Assembly (NCBI GenBank): GCA_003254885.1
Contig: QANT01003847.1
Location: forward strand, 1-64,000
Direction: 5' to 3'
Origin: Purshia tridentata
Taxonomy: Eukaryota; Streptophyta; Magnoliopsida; Rosales; Rosaceae
Length of the DNA stretch: 64,000 nucleotides
In this document: one piece after another, positions 23,509 to 35,062 of the stretch
Numbering within the stretch: the first letter of the stretch is position 1
Layout of the letters: each line of letters opens with the position of its first letter
Position numbers and translations under genes: made by a program
The notes under the pieces: generated by a model
Seen by the model: only the letters and a program-made list of their open reading frames with translations
The model's database searches: none
What the model was told of the DNA's origin: nothing

Positions 23509-23768
23509 TTAGCATATAATTAGCTGTTAGCATAGCTGTTAGCATAGCTGTTAGCTTGCTGTTAGCATAGCTGTTAGCTTGCTGTTAGCATAAATTAGCT
23601 GTTAGTATAGCTGTTAGTATAGCTGTTAACACAGCTGTTAGCACGCTGTTAGCACAGCTGTTAGCACAACTGTTAGCTAGCTGTTAGCACAGCTGTTAGC
23701 TAGTTGTTAGCCTATAAATTCATTCATTCAGATTAATGAAAATACAACCTTTCAGCCAATTATCAATT
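23509..23768 (+). repeat. Right LTR of the copia element, shorter array
   Basis: Same start and end as the left LTR but about 260 bases, because the tandem array holds fewer and slightly different units (TAGCACGCTG and TAGCACAACTG variants). The non-repetitive 3' 60 bases match the left copy with few differences. Confidence 0.85.
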
Positions 23769-24463
23769 ATTACAAAAGATTGTGAAATGAAATAAGTCTT
23801 GGTAACTCAAAGATGGGACCTATTTTGCAGTTTGCTCAATATTTTGTCTTGAAATTTTAAATGAAATTTAGAAATCAAAATTAAACACATAATTGATAAC
23901 ATCCGTTACCATACTTCTAGGTCAAAAATATGGCATCCTTTCCTGATTCAAGAAACATTAGCTGCAATAATATTACATCCTCTCTGATAAGATAGGAACC
24001 AGTGAGCCTATAAACCAAAGCAACTGTTGGATTGAATCCAAGGTTTCTCATGGTTATAATATTTCTGCCATCACATACTTGTATCATCTCATGTAATAAC
24101 CGTTTGTTACATGCTTTCCTGTTTTGAGATATACTACTAGTAATCAAACCAGTGTTTTTATTCAAGTACATCCAGTATTTATAGAATTCATAATAGTAAA
24201 CTCCTTGGTCAGGTGCATATGTATAATATTAAATGTAGAAGCAAAATAACAGATGTATACATACTACTGAAACAAGGTCATTACATTGTACCTACAATGA
24301 GAACCCAAGATAAACGACAATCCCAGTCATCAACATTCTGAATCTTTAAAATCTGAAAATATGGGGGAGAAAAGAGAGGGGATGGGAGGTTGAAGCTTAT
24401 AAAAGCAAGATACCTGTAGTATGAGAATAAGTAGCATTGTCTTAGGTAAACAGATTCTTTTCT
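23769..24463. other. Probable 3' UTR of the strictosidine synthase-like gene and spacer
   Basis: No recognised coding family. The minus frame at 23917-24171 is open for 84 codons but matches nothing I know, and lies where the 3' UTR of the minus-strand gene above would fall. Confidence 0.4.
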
Positions 24464-27400
24464 TCAATCTAAGTTGTATACTGCAATGAAGGGCATCAGA
24501 ACACTCCCCATCCATAATTTTCCATCCTTTTCTTCCACTTCACTGACAGCTTTAACAACCTTCCCCTGACTATCTTCCAAAATCTGCAAAAGCTTGCCCT
24601 CTGGGCTGTACTTAACAACTACTGCATGGGGCCGGCCCCCAATGTGAAGCAGGAACTGAATTGGTGCTGGAATTGGAAGCCTGAGTATGACTTTCCTTAT
24701 TCTTGGGAATAAAGCACAAAAATATGTGTACATGGACCGGCGACAGTGGACTGCTACCCAGAATTCGCCGTTTTCATTAGTTCTAACATTGTCAGGAAAT
24801 CCAGGCAGCACGGCAAATACTTCTGAAGTTCCTGCTTTTTCACCTTTCAACCAATACTTGCGTAATCTACAATATCAATAATGAACTGTGTTTTATCATT
24901 AAGTACAAAATGATTGCCAAAGATAGCTGCAAATAATGCATGGAATAATCTGAAGCATCCATTAGCAATTAAAGATAACAGACCCAATTACTCTGGACGG
25001 TACTTCATTTTGTAAAAATACAGAAAAAGGTTCTGTCCTTGCATAATATGTTTTTGAACCCAGAAGAAATTCCAGTTCTTAATTTTTATTATCCTCCCTT
25101 GGTATATATATGATGCTTAGCATTTAATTTCTTACAAACACCTCCTGCAGATTCTCAAAGAACCAGTCAGTACCTGCTTTCTAAGACACTTTGGTGATAT
25201 AAATTATTGAGCCTGTTGCTAGTACACGAGTATGTTGACATGGTATCAAAGTTTGCTTTAGGTAATGAGTTAGAACTTTAGTATCTGCCTATTTCTAATC
25301 ATTTCTCTTCTACCCAGTAAGGCCCATTTGTGTGGTCCTAAACTTGAGGGAGAGTGTTAGTGTGTGCTGTTTAATTGTCCTTGTTATACATTGTTGGGCC
25401 TATATCTTAGCAGCTTAAGCACTTGAGATCAATGCTATCCTAACCCTCAAAATTATCCAAAAACTTCAAAAGGTTTCTAGATCGGAAAAGTTTTCATCCC
25501 TAAAATTGGTTCCAAGGCAACCAAATAAGAAAAAGAGGGGAAAAACTAGGGTCTGTAACTCCTTGTCATGTATATCCCACTCATGCCCATACCTAGACAA
25601 GGGTAGAATTGACATACAATGGTCATAACATGAAAAAGTTGAATGTGTTACAATAAGGTACAAACTCACCTGCCCAGGGATCCTTCACAATAAACAAAGA
25701 AGGAGCCATCCTTGCTTAGAGACACACCATTTGGAAATTGGATATTCTTCTCAAGAACAGTGGTTTCCTTTGTGGTTGGGTTGTATTTTAAAACCCTCCC
25801 AGTATTCTCCGCAGAAAAAACCAACTGCATGAAGTTCCTGAATGAATCACTCTGTTAGAACCAGGCATAGTGCTTCTCTTCTGTTATTATCAGTTAAAAA
25901 GAAAAACGTAAAAAAAAAGGTCATTGGAAAAGCAATGTGAAAAAAAAAAGAAAAAAGATTCCCACAATATAGTAAGAACAGGACTGAAGATTTGTAAGGG
26001 CTACTATAAAAAATGGTGCTATCCTACTAGATGTCAACGACCCTATTAACTATTTTAATGGATTCATCTTTGGTTTTGTACATAGTTAAGGGTTTGGAAA
26101 GTAATTGACTGATGGATATGACAAATGCAAAAAAACTTTTGGGGAAATCATGATCCAGCAACAGGTGGAGCAAACACTTGATGAAAAATTCAATAAGAGA
26201 TTGGTGAAGTTAAATGAAAAAAAAAAGCCACAATTGCAAGTTCAGTATTCTGTAATTTTTTTTTAATTATGGTGGAACAACCTCAAATCTGGAAGGAAAA
26301 AAAAAAATCAGAAACCAGGGAGGTTAGTGGCAATGGTAACAACAAATTAGCAAGAGGTTCAGGTTGTTTGTTTGAACTAACTCTTTTGATAGGGAATGGA
26401 CAAACAGTTCACAGAGGGATTGGGGATAATTTAAAAGAAAATGCAAATATTTGAGAATTAGTGCAATAGTCATGATATTCATAGAATCTCAATTCATTAA
26501 CAATGTAACTGTTCCACAGATATTAGTTTTAACAGGAAACACAATATATGTGGGGGGGAGAGAGGGAGAGAGAGAGAGATAAAAAAATAAGATGGTCATT
26601 ATGTACTGTGTCACCTAAAGAGGCTTAAGATTCATTATATCAGGATATTCAAACAAATCCTCGAATTATAGTCACTTACCAACAAGTATCTTATGGAAAA
26701 CGAATTAAGTAATTTGGCATAGGCACAGAGATGGAAATTAGACTTAGTTTATTTAGTTTTTATTATTAGTATTTTAGGATTTTATTACTGCTATATTATT
26801 TTTGTTCCCTTTGTGAATTATTATAATTAAGCTACCTATAGGCCTCTCTAGTAAAGGAATTTCCATTTGCCTACGCTTCTCTTCTTCAATCTCTCCTCAA
26901 TACCTTTCTCTTCATATATGTATTCTTGTTCTTCTTCTATATCAGTATTATTTACTATATATTTAATCATATGCCACATCATTGACTAACCAATCACTGC
27001 ATTATCTTCTGCTAACACCAGAATGACACAGGACTCAGATGGTCAAAATCACTCAATCAAATCAGTTGGACTTTTTGATTGTGAAATGCACAACACGGAA
27101 TTACAACTCTATCTAAACATATGACTATAAAGTCCATAAGCACTGGAAAAACATGCAATTCAGGTATTGCCAACGAACATAAATGGGAACTGGGCTAGTA
27201 CAAATACATACACAAACACTTGAAAACCCTCAATTTCAGTGAAGGGGTGATTTATGTCAAGTCAATACTGCACTTTGTTTCAAGAACATTATGACAAGGG
27301 ATATTCAAAGCCCTTCATTCTATGAATATATCAAGTTGCAAAACTATGGGGGAACTACATTACTCATTAGGTATAATGCTTTAAAGTTCAAATGGCATTG

Positions 27401-28807
27401 CAATGCCTTTCATCATAAGAGGTGTTGCATTGCAACAAAATATAGGGGAGTTCAACATTTATTCTATGCCTGAGAGTAACTGTAAAATCCACTTATTACT
27501 GGTCAGTGACATATAATTACAAATTAAGTAGGCGTCTTCAGTAATGGTGAATCACATTTACCATATTACTCAAATCAATAAAGAGTACCAATCTCAAACC
27601 ACATGTTCTCAACATTCAAAGGAAAAGGGAAAACCTACCTCCTCTGGTACTTGGTACTACTATCTGAAAAATAAACATTCCCTTCTTCGTCAATATCTAG
27701 ATCATTAGTAAACCTTAATGGCACCCCTTCTGCCTCAGTTGAAAGTGAAGTTGCCAGACCACCTTCTGGCCCCACCTTCAACAACCCAAAATATGCATCT
27801 GCAATGTATAAATCACCTGTTTTCTTGTTAAAGCGGAGTCCCAAAGGCCTCCCACAGATGTGCTCATTCTTCAAGTAACTCAAAGGTGAAGGTTTTGGAC
27901 TACATATATCTGACCTGTATCCAAACAAGACATAAAAAACAATACATCATTTCGAACCTGTAATATTTGAAAGACAAATAACCAAAAAAAATCTGCATAA
28001 GATTTTTTATTTTTAAAGAAATAGCAAACGTAAGAAGAAAACTCAAATCCAATGAGGACATTAATAAATGGCTCATTATCTCTACTGCTAAACGATAATG
28101 AATTTTTCACGAAAACGTATTCACTAAGTAAGTATAATTGTCACTGTAGATATTACCAATTGGCAGTCTGGTAAACAAAGAAATATAATTTTTTGATGAT
28201 CAATTATTATAATCAGAAGCAATTGCATCCTTGAGAACAATGAATAGCATCTGGTTTAAGTAAGGAGAAGATAAAAACAACCATGATTCATGCAGTTTTA
28301 ATGCAATTATGTACATAAACACTATTGAGTCAAACATTTCCTCTTGGCTGTTGCACAAAAGCATTAGCACAATAACCATTTCTGATTAATATGCTTGATA
28401 TTCCCTCACAGAACAAGAAGAACACCATCAAAATTCAAAAACTGACAACCACCCCGAAACCCTTTTCTGAATTCTCACCTATTGGGCGAAGTATAGGCAA
28501 AATCAGACCAAGCCTGACCGTCCCAGAACAAAACTCTGCCATCAGCAACACCAGTGTAGGGTCCACGGCCAAGAGGGTCAAAGGCAACGCTCTCAGGGCC
28601 TTGGACTTGGTTGAGAAACTTAATTTCTGATTTCTGCAAAAGGTTCAGTGGGTCTCCGTCTTTGGGGACCAAGGACCAATGGGGCATGTCGATTTTGTAG
28701 GCTTGGAAGTCCGGGAAGTCAGAGATTGCACTGTGCTTAAAAGGGTCTATCCCACAGTAGAGAGCTACGAGAAGGAACAGCCCGGCAAGTACTCTGCTGG
28801 GTTTCAT
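24464..28807 (-). CDS. Strictosidine synthase-like / APMAP-type protein, four exons
   Basis: A six-bladed beta-propeller of the Str_synth family, membrane-anchored and probably in the ER or secretory path. Plant members away from alkaloid lineages have uncertain substrates. Exons on the minus strand: 28479-28807, 27639-27914, 25670-25837 and 24464-24866. Introns are GT-AG and phases close to 391 residues, normal for the family. Residues about 5-22 (RVLAGLFLLVALYCGI) form an N-terminal anchor or signal. QGPESVAFDPLGRGPYTGVADGRV, split here as QGPESVAFDP and GPYTGVADGR, is the first-blade signature. GRPLGLRFNKKTGDLYIADAYFGL (from GRPLGLRF), FTNDLDIDEEGNVYFSDSS, FPNGVSLSKDGSFFVYCE and DNVRTNENGEFWVAVHCR (from DNVRTNENG) follow in order. 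It ends MPFIAVYNLD. It is a likely SSL-clade relative; true strictosidine synthase activity is not implied. Confidence 0.93.
25190..25440 (+). mobile_element. TRIM-like miniature LTR element fossil inside the third intron
   Basis: A primer-site-like TGGTATCAAAGTTTG lies near 25240. About 100 bases on is a purine tract ACTTGAGGGAGAG, followed at once by an LTR-like start TGTTAGTGTGTGCTG. This PBS, tiny interior, PPT and LTR order is the layout of plant TRIM elements. The left LTR is only partly recognisable. It is old, non-coding and harmless in the intron of the strictosidine synthase-like gene. Confidence 0.55.
25838..27638 (-). other. 1.8-kb second intron of the strictosidine synthase-like gene
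   Basis: AT-rich and non-coding. It holds a GA-rich microsatellite near 26553-26580 and a T-rich to CT-rich patch near 26750-26960 that resembles degraded LTR-type sequence, though I cannot assign it. Confidence 0.5.
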
Positions 28808-29767
28808 CGCCGCAGGTGGTGGTCTGAGTTAGAGAGAGAGATAAAGAGAGATGTTTATGGTGAAGGCATAAAAGGGTCTATCCCTCAACGTTTTACTTGT
28901 TGAGGTTGAGATAGTTGAAGAAAAATAAAAGATGGGTAGTTTGAAAATAAAAGCAGAGCAGAGCAGAGAAGAAGAGCAGTGTGCTTTGTGTGGTTTGTGT
29001 AGTTGGGTTGCAGCAACGTACAAGAGGGGTAGGTGGCACACTGACTCACTGCAAAGTCTGGTAGATGGGAAGTGTTTTGAGCAATGTCTCGAGGGCACCT
29101 GTATATCCTTGGCCTAAAAAAGAAAGACTGCACCTGTATATCAATAAATAAATGTCAAACTTTCACATAGTTGAGAGACAATGTAACACTACTCTTTATT
29201 TTATACTAAAATACACATTTCTCTACCTTATTAATTTCCATCATTTTAGTCACATATTTTCACGTGGAACAACAACTAGCTATGGATTTGGTTTAAAGAT
29301 ATTTCAAATTCAACTATTTCATCTCCCAACTAAAAAAATTAATTATTTTAATGGCAGACAACTTTCATTTCCATTCAGAACAAATTCGATTCTTACCTAC
29401 CATTTTAGAAAATTGATTTTTTTAAAGTAATTATTCTTCAGTGCTACTATTCTCACCCACCAAATTTATTTTTTCAACCCTTTTTTAATATTAAATTTAA
29501 TTGAATTTCGCTCTTTTATGAAATTATTGAAAAAGACACATTTAAATTAGAAAAAAAGAACTCAAGCTTTCATGGCAGACTGCCATGGAAATTGATCATT
29601 CCGGCACTATAGTCTATACATGACAGATCATCCATCTTATAGAGCATTAGATTTAAGAAAAATATTTTTAATGTAATAATAAAAAAATTTCTTAACAAAT
29701 TCATGACTCAATCCTATAAAAATCTTAGGCATTAAACAAATCCATGAATCAATTACTAATAATAAAG
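28808..29767. other. Promoter side of the strictosidine synthase-like gene and spacer
   Basis: The first 250-300 bases should be leader and promoter of the minus-strand gene. The rest is very AT-rich with no gene. Confidence 0.4.
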
Positions 29768-30182
29768 AGGCTTATTATCGAATTTGCTTCTTGAAATATA
29801 TATATTTTTTCACTTTGTCTCTAAAAGTTAAATCCTTCTACTTTGCCCTAAACTTTGTATCACAAAAGATAAAACCTCCCACTTTGCCTCCCAAACTCAA
29901 CTTCATCCATTTATCCAGTTTTTATCTCAACTTTGGTCCGACTTTTGACCCATTAAACCTCTACTAAAATCAATAATCTTATACTCATTTTGAAGCTATG
30001 AATTTCCTCTTTACAACCATATAAAAATACTCAAAATGGAGTTTCACAACTCTGGATAACAAATGAAGTTGAGAGTGTAGATGAGAGTGTAAAGTTACAA
30101 AGGTAAAATAGGAGAATTTAACTTTGAGGGGACAAAATGAAAAAAATAATATATTTTAAAGGACAAATTCAATAATAAGCCT
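29768..30182. mobile_element. 415-bp MITE with long terminal inverted repeats
   Basis: The left end begins AGGCTTATTATCGAATTTG. The reverse complement of the right end begins AGGCTTATTATTGAATTTG, and similarity runs on for about 80 bases (TTTTTTCA.TTTGTC..., AAAGTTAAAT). It has no coding capacity. Long inverted repeats suggest a Mutator-type non-autonomous element. I could not find a clean target-site duplication. Confidence 0.7.
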
Positions 30183-32031
30183 AAAAAAATAGTCATGAAG
30201 TTCCTTGAGTAGCTTCGGAAGTGTAAATAAATCAATTGCAGAGGAGTTGTTGTAATTGTAGTAGTCATGGTTGGTTTATTTCATTTTCCCCTTTCAAGGT
30301 TATAGTGTAGGAGAAGAAGAAGATGATGTAGAAGGGAAAGATATAAGGGTAATTTAGGAAAAAAGTAAGTGAAATAATTTAATTAATATTTTTAAAATAT
30401 TTAGAAAGGGTTAGAAAAATATGGTGGGTGATAAAATATAAATGAGAGTGGAATATCACCACTTTTGATTGTAATAGTACTTTATTAATAAGTCATAACT
30501 TATTATATATTTTATTTATAAATTCAAACTTTAAATTTATTTATTTTAAAGCAATAACAAATATAGTTCTTTATTAATAAGCCACAAAATACATTGTTAA
30601 GTAAAAAAAAAAAATTTTAACTATAAAAATATAAAACGAAAAACAAAAAATTCTTAAGAAAAAACTTAAGTAAAGTGTAACTCTTGACATATGATGTTAG
30701 AATAAAAAAATTAAACCAAAGTGTAACTCAAGAAAAATTCAAAACTAAATCTTAACTCAATAAGAATTACACTTTAAAAATAAAAGAATTACACTTTAGA
30801 AATAAAAGAATTACACTTTAAATCATAACGTTTTAATTTAATTTAATTTTGAAACTACTTCCAGTACTTGTTGTTAACTTTGATGGTCATGAACACGCAT
30901 TGAAACATATATAATTGAAACGAAAGCATGCATGCTATTATATATTACCTTTTAATTAATTGTAATAATTATTTTCAAGAATTAATAAATAATGGCTTTA
31001 AAATAAACAAATGACAAAAGAGTAGTCTAAAACTAATAGTAGTAAAAGCGGCAACTTAAGACTAAATGTTAGGGTTAGTTGTGCCTTAAGAGTAGTTTAC
31101 TTTTATTTTAATCCCAGCATGTAACATTAGCCCATCACTTTTTCCAGAAGCCGTAATTCATATATGGGTTAGAGAATTATCTTTTTACTTCTTGTATCCA
31201 CTTTTTTAATGAAATATAGGTTTTCAATATTACCTAATGTAACAACTTCAAATTGGTTTTGGGTACACTTAACCAACGAAACCCTATCCGCTACAAAAAA
31301 GCTATCTTCTCTCTTTTTCAATGTACTCTCCCTCTCTCAATCGAGTTTTCGAGGGGGCGATGGCCCTTGTGTATCTCACGAGCTGCCTCCTTCCCATGCC
31401 TCTTCTTTTTGTGGTTTTGGTATGATTTACGGGATACTTTCCCCCTTATAAGTAAGAGTTTTACCAACTTTCAAAATGGAAATTTTTTCCAACTTATATT
31501 TTTTTTTTTTGTGGCGGTGCACACTGGGTCGGATCATTGACGGAGCAAAAGAAGATTAGTGGGTTGAAGCAAAGACGACAACATTAACGACAGAGGAAGG
31601 TCGTGGTTTCGTGCCTTGGATTTGCCGCACTTGGTGGTCGTGACTTTGCGCCCTTGTTCTACTGCACAGAGTGTGGATGGTTGTTGCCTGGTGGTGCTAG
31701 CTACGGTTTTTTGTTTGTTTATTTTGTTTTGGTTTTATGCTGGGGGTAGCTTGGGAGTTTTTTTTACAAGTTTAGAGCTTTTATTCCTGTGTTTAAGATT
31801 GAAGGTGAAAGTGTCTCAAATGAGAGGGGTGTGTTTATGCCCTTCAATACCTCATTGTTTCATCATTAGAAATTAGTTCGACATGAGATTAAACTCATTT
31901 TGGGTGCGAATTTTGTTAGTCTGTCCTGTTTATGTTTCCTTCCTGTCCACATTGTCAAGTTGATAATTTTGCATATGATGTTCCTTCCTAGGTAGTTGAG
32001 AATATGGTCTTTGGTTGTATCCAGATTTAAT
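30183..32031. other. AT-rich spacer with unidentified repeat-like pieces
   Basis: No gene is recognised. 30183-31200 is over 70 percent A+T by eye. 31250-31900 is richer in G+T and has a T-run near 31500. It may be transposon-derived, but no protein family was seen. The last 100 bases could be interior sequence of the LTR element starting at 32032, since on the minus strand they follow the end of that LTR. Confidence 0.4.
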
Positions 32032-34583
32032 TGTCGTGACAGGACCCTCCCTGAATTCCACCCTGGAACTCGAAGTGATCCTGCGGGAATCCAATATCAA
32101 GGAAAATCCTACCAAAAATTCGGCAGAACCTCCCCTGAAATTGGACTAACCCTTACTTTAGAAAACCTGTGAAACACACTTCTAAACCAGCTCCTCTACC
32201 ACAAACAAGGGTCTCCGACCCGAAACCATAATAAAAGGAAGCTAAGGTAACATTTTGCTACAAAAAGTGTTATCTGTACCATTACAGTCTAACTACCTTA
32301 AGCAACACAACTAATTAAGGACAAAAGAGAGAAAATTTACAAGGTTACAAAATCTAGGGTGTCCTTGACGTGTCTCTGCTCGATCGCACCACCGCAGTTA
32401 CCTGGGGGAAATTAAAAAAAAAACAACACAAAAGTAAAAGTGAGACAGCCCAGTGAGTGGATAAAAATAAAATAAACTTTTGGAAATCAACCGAAAAGAT
32501 CACACAAAGACCTCACGAGCTCTCCATGTAACTCCCAGTTTTTAAAACGGATTCATTAATTTCCTTTATTAATCATTTACAAAAGCTAGTAAAAATACTT
32601 TGCAATTATTCGTCTTAAAAGAGCGGAAATTCAATTATGCAAAAACAACAAAGTTTCCTCGCATAAGAAAAATTCTAAAGTTTAAATCAATTTCTTTATT
32701 CGCTCTCTACCCGTATAACCTGCTATACATACGCAAGGCCCACAGCCTGCCGTACGCATGTAGGGCGATAACCTGCCGTACATGTGCAGAGTCGCGATCT
32801 ATCATACACATGCAGGGCCACTGATCTGCTGTACGTGCAAGCAGGGCCACCCCCAAAGGGCAAAGCATCCCGGCACACGGCCCAAAGCCTAAGTGTGTGC
32901 CGTGATGGATCCCAAAGACCTATACAATTTCAGTATACCGAACGGATACTAAATGGGTACTTAATAAGATTCAAAACCAACCGTTCTCAATCACTCCAAT
33001 CGAAATTGTATAACTCAATTTAAAACTTTCTTAGAATTAACGAGGAAATAAATAATTGCCCAAGGAAACCATCATTTTAATTATTTTTACAGAAGCCTCA
33101 ATCATAATAAGATGATAAGAAATATCAATCCGTCTAACTCATTTAATAACATTCAAGATGCCGAAATCAATTTCAATAATTGAAATTCACGACCAACCAA
33201 TTCACAAGAAAAATAAAATTTGACTTAAAATTTTAATAAACTTTAAATAAGACAAAGTCCACTCACTGTCAAGGAATCTAGTCCTGTTGTTCGGTTGGGT
33301 CGCCCTCAATCTCGGGTGTAGTCCCTATAAGAAAAGATAAATATGCCATTAGTTCCAAAGTTTAAAGTGTCTACAACCCATAAATTGGGGTTTCGTCAAC
33401 CTCGGTCTTTTCTATACAACCCAAGCTAATAACCCGTTTAGTAAAATCTAAAGTCAACAATAAATCCTAAATTTCGCAGTTAAAGGGTTATATTAATCTC
33501 AACCCCAAACAAAGTGGTGTTTCCAACCCCCAATTCACAATTTCTACCCTTTCTTTCGAACCCATCAATCCAAACTCTAGATTAAGTTTCTAATTGGTGG
33601 AATTCGGCTATAATATCACTAGTTCGTTCCAATTCCCCAAATTTTCGAGCAACCACCCGAAATGGCCAAGCCCCTCATTCACCAACTTCCAATTCCTTCA
33701 ATTTTCCTTGAAGCCCAAGGTTCTAAACCGAAATTAAGAGTCCCTAAGATTGGAAATTGCTAACTCGGCCGCCAATTAACACCCCCAAGCTGCAGATCGA
33801 AGGTTTCCTGATTTGGAACCTAAGCCTCTAATTTTCCCCATATCTGAAATCACTCAATTTGGCAACACAACACAAGGAATTTCAAAGATGGAAGAGAGAG
33901 GAAGGAAACCCAGCTAATATGAGCAGAAATGGCGTCGAAAACTAACTAGAAAAACTGGGCAGGACCGGCAACTTTTGGGGTTCCTTCCAGGCAGCAGCGC
34001 GCACCAGAGCTGGGTCGACGTCGTGGGGTCGCTGGCTGGCTGGCGTCGGCAGGAGAGGGGTTGTCGGCAGTTGGGTCTGGCCGGAAGCAAGCTGGACTGG
34101 GGGGGTGTGTGTTGTGCACAGGGAGAATGAAGAGGAGACTGTGCAGGCTGAGGGGAGGGGAAGGAGAGAAATAGAAGGAGAGAGAAGATTCTAGAAAATT
34201 CTAGAATCTTTAAAGGCTAAGTCACCCAATTTACAATTTTGCCACTTACTTCATTCGTCCATAACTTACAAACCGTAACACCGTTTGACGCGTACTTCGT
34301 GTCTACAAACTCGTGGAGTCGAGCTCTACGCAACTACGTCAAAGTCTACTCCAAAGGCCCAATAATTTAAAAAGTCAACTTCTGGATCTCTTGCCACGTT
34401 CAAAATTTTCAAACCGTAACTCCAAACAGGACATGCCGCATGTCTATAAACTCGTAAGCCCGAGGCCTTCCCAATGAACCCAAGGTCAAAAATCAAATCT
34501 TATTCCAACCCAAAGTCAACTTTAGGCCCCGAAGACCAAATTAAAATTTTAGAAATTTACCTTACAGAGTACGAGTCGTCACA
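32032..34583 (-). mobile_element. Long gypsy-type LTR fossil (about 2.55 kb)
   Basis: Read on the minus strand it starts TGTGACGACTCGTAC and ends CCTGTCACGACA, so it has TG...CA ends and near-inverted termini. It has no coding domain. A GC-rich patch lies near 33960-34130. Length and ends fit the large LTRs of plant Ty3/gypsy elements of Tekay type. No matching partner LTR and no target-site duplication were found, so it is either a solo LTR or one end of a decayed element. It looks old. Confidence 0.6.
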
Positions 34584-35062
34584 TGTCGATGATCTCCGGC
34601 AGTGCATGGATTGCATTGAGCTTCTTCAGGATATATTGGAGCCACTATTCATCCTAACTCACTTTAGAGCTACCATGAAACTTCAAGGACTTAACTTAGA
34701 AAAAATCATTCAAGTATTCCCTCTTTTTTTTTCTCTTCAATCTTTCTCAACAGGCCTAGTCTGAGGCTACGCATTCAAAAATGCCTGCATGCGCGTGAAG
34801 GCTACCTGCTGAGGATCAAATTGAATATTAGTATTTTGGTGACCGAGAAGGCCTAGTCGATGCGGCATCTTGCTTGACAAAACTGAAAGAAATTATAAGT
34901 CTTTTAGCAAATGTTCAAGTGTAATCAAGAACTTGAACATGATTTTCAATGAAGACTCAAAAACAGAAGAGTTTCAGAGTCAGTATTTTCGCAAAATGAC
35001 TTTTCCTAGATTCATTTTGAAAATCATTTTATTTAAAGATTTTGATTTGATACCACTTTAAC
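34584..35062 (-). mobile_element. Remnant interior of a gypsy-type element
   Basis: On the minus strand this piece follows the LTR at 35063-37512. It begins with a primer-site-like TGGTATCAAA (35046-35055) a few bases inside the LTR edge. Fewer than 500 bases remain before another LTR starts, so nearly the whole coding interior is gone. Confidence 0.5.

Larger units (their letters stand above)
18237..23768 (+). mobile_element. Ty1/copia LTR retrotransposon fossil, nearly full length
   Basis: Two LTRs flank a copia interior in the usual order. A primer site TGGTATCAGAGCC (initiator tRNA-Met type) lies at 18615-18627. Gag of the copia UBN2 type covers about 18.9-19.6 kb, a CCHC zinc knuckle lies near 19.9 kb and a protease with DSGATDHM near 20.1 kb. 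Integrase covers about 20.5-21.4 kb, reverse transcriptase with YVDD about 22.0-22.7 kb and RNase H about 23.0-23.4 kb. A polypurine tract AAGGGGGAGAG precedes the right LTR. The coding region is broken at roughly three places, including a local rearrangement, while the integrase-to-RNase H half looks well kept, so the insertion is moderately young. No target-site duplication could be defined. The clade is unassigned. Confidence 0.93.

Noticed and set aside
23917-24171. 84-codon minus-strand frame considered as missing upstream exons of the orphan gene at 17.6-17.9 kb
   Set aside because: No similarity to a known protein and no matching donor in phase; it fits better as 3' UTR of the strictosidine synthase-like gene.
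24464-28807. True strictosidine synthase (alkaloid pathway) assignment
   Set aside because: The sequence is of the widespread SSL/APMAP-like type with an N-terminal anchor; nothing shows alkaloid-specific active-site features.
31209-31876. Several short plus-strand frames near 31.2-31.9 kb
   Set aside because: They overlap in different phases, have no domain, and lie in repeat-like sequence.
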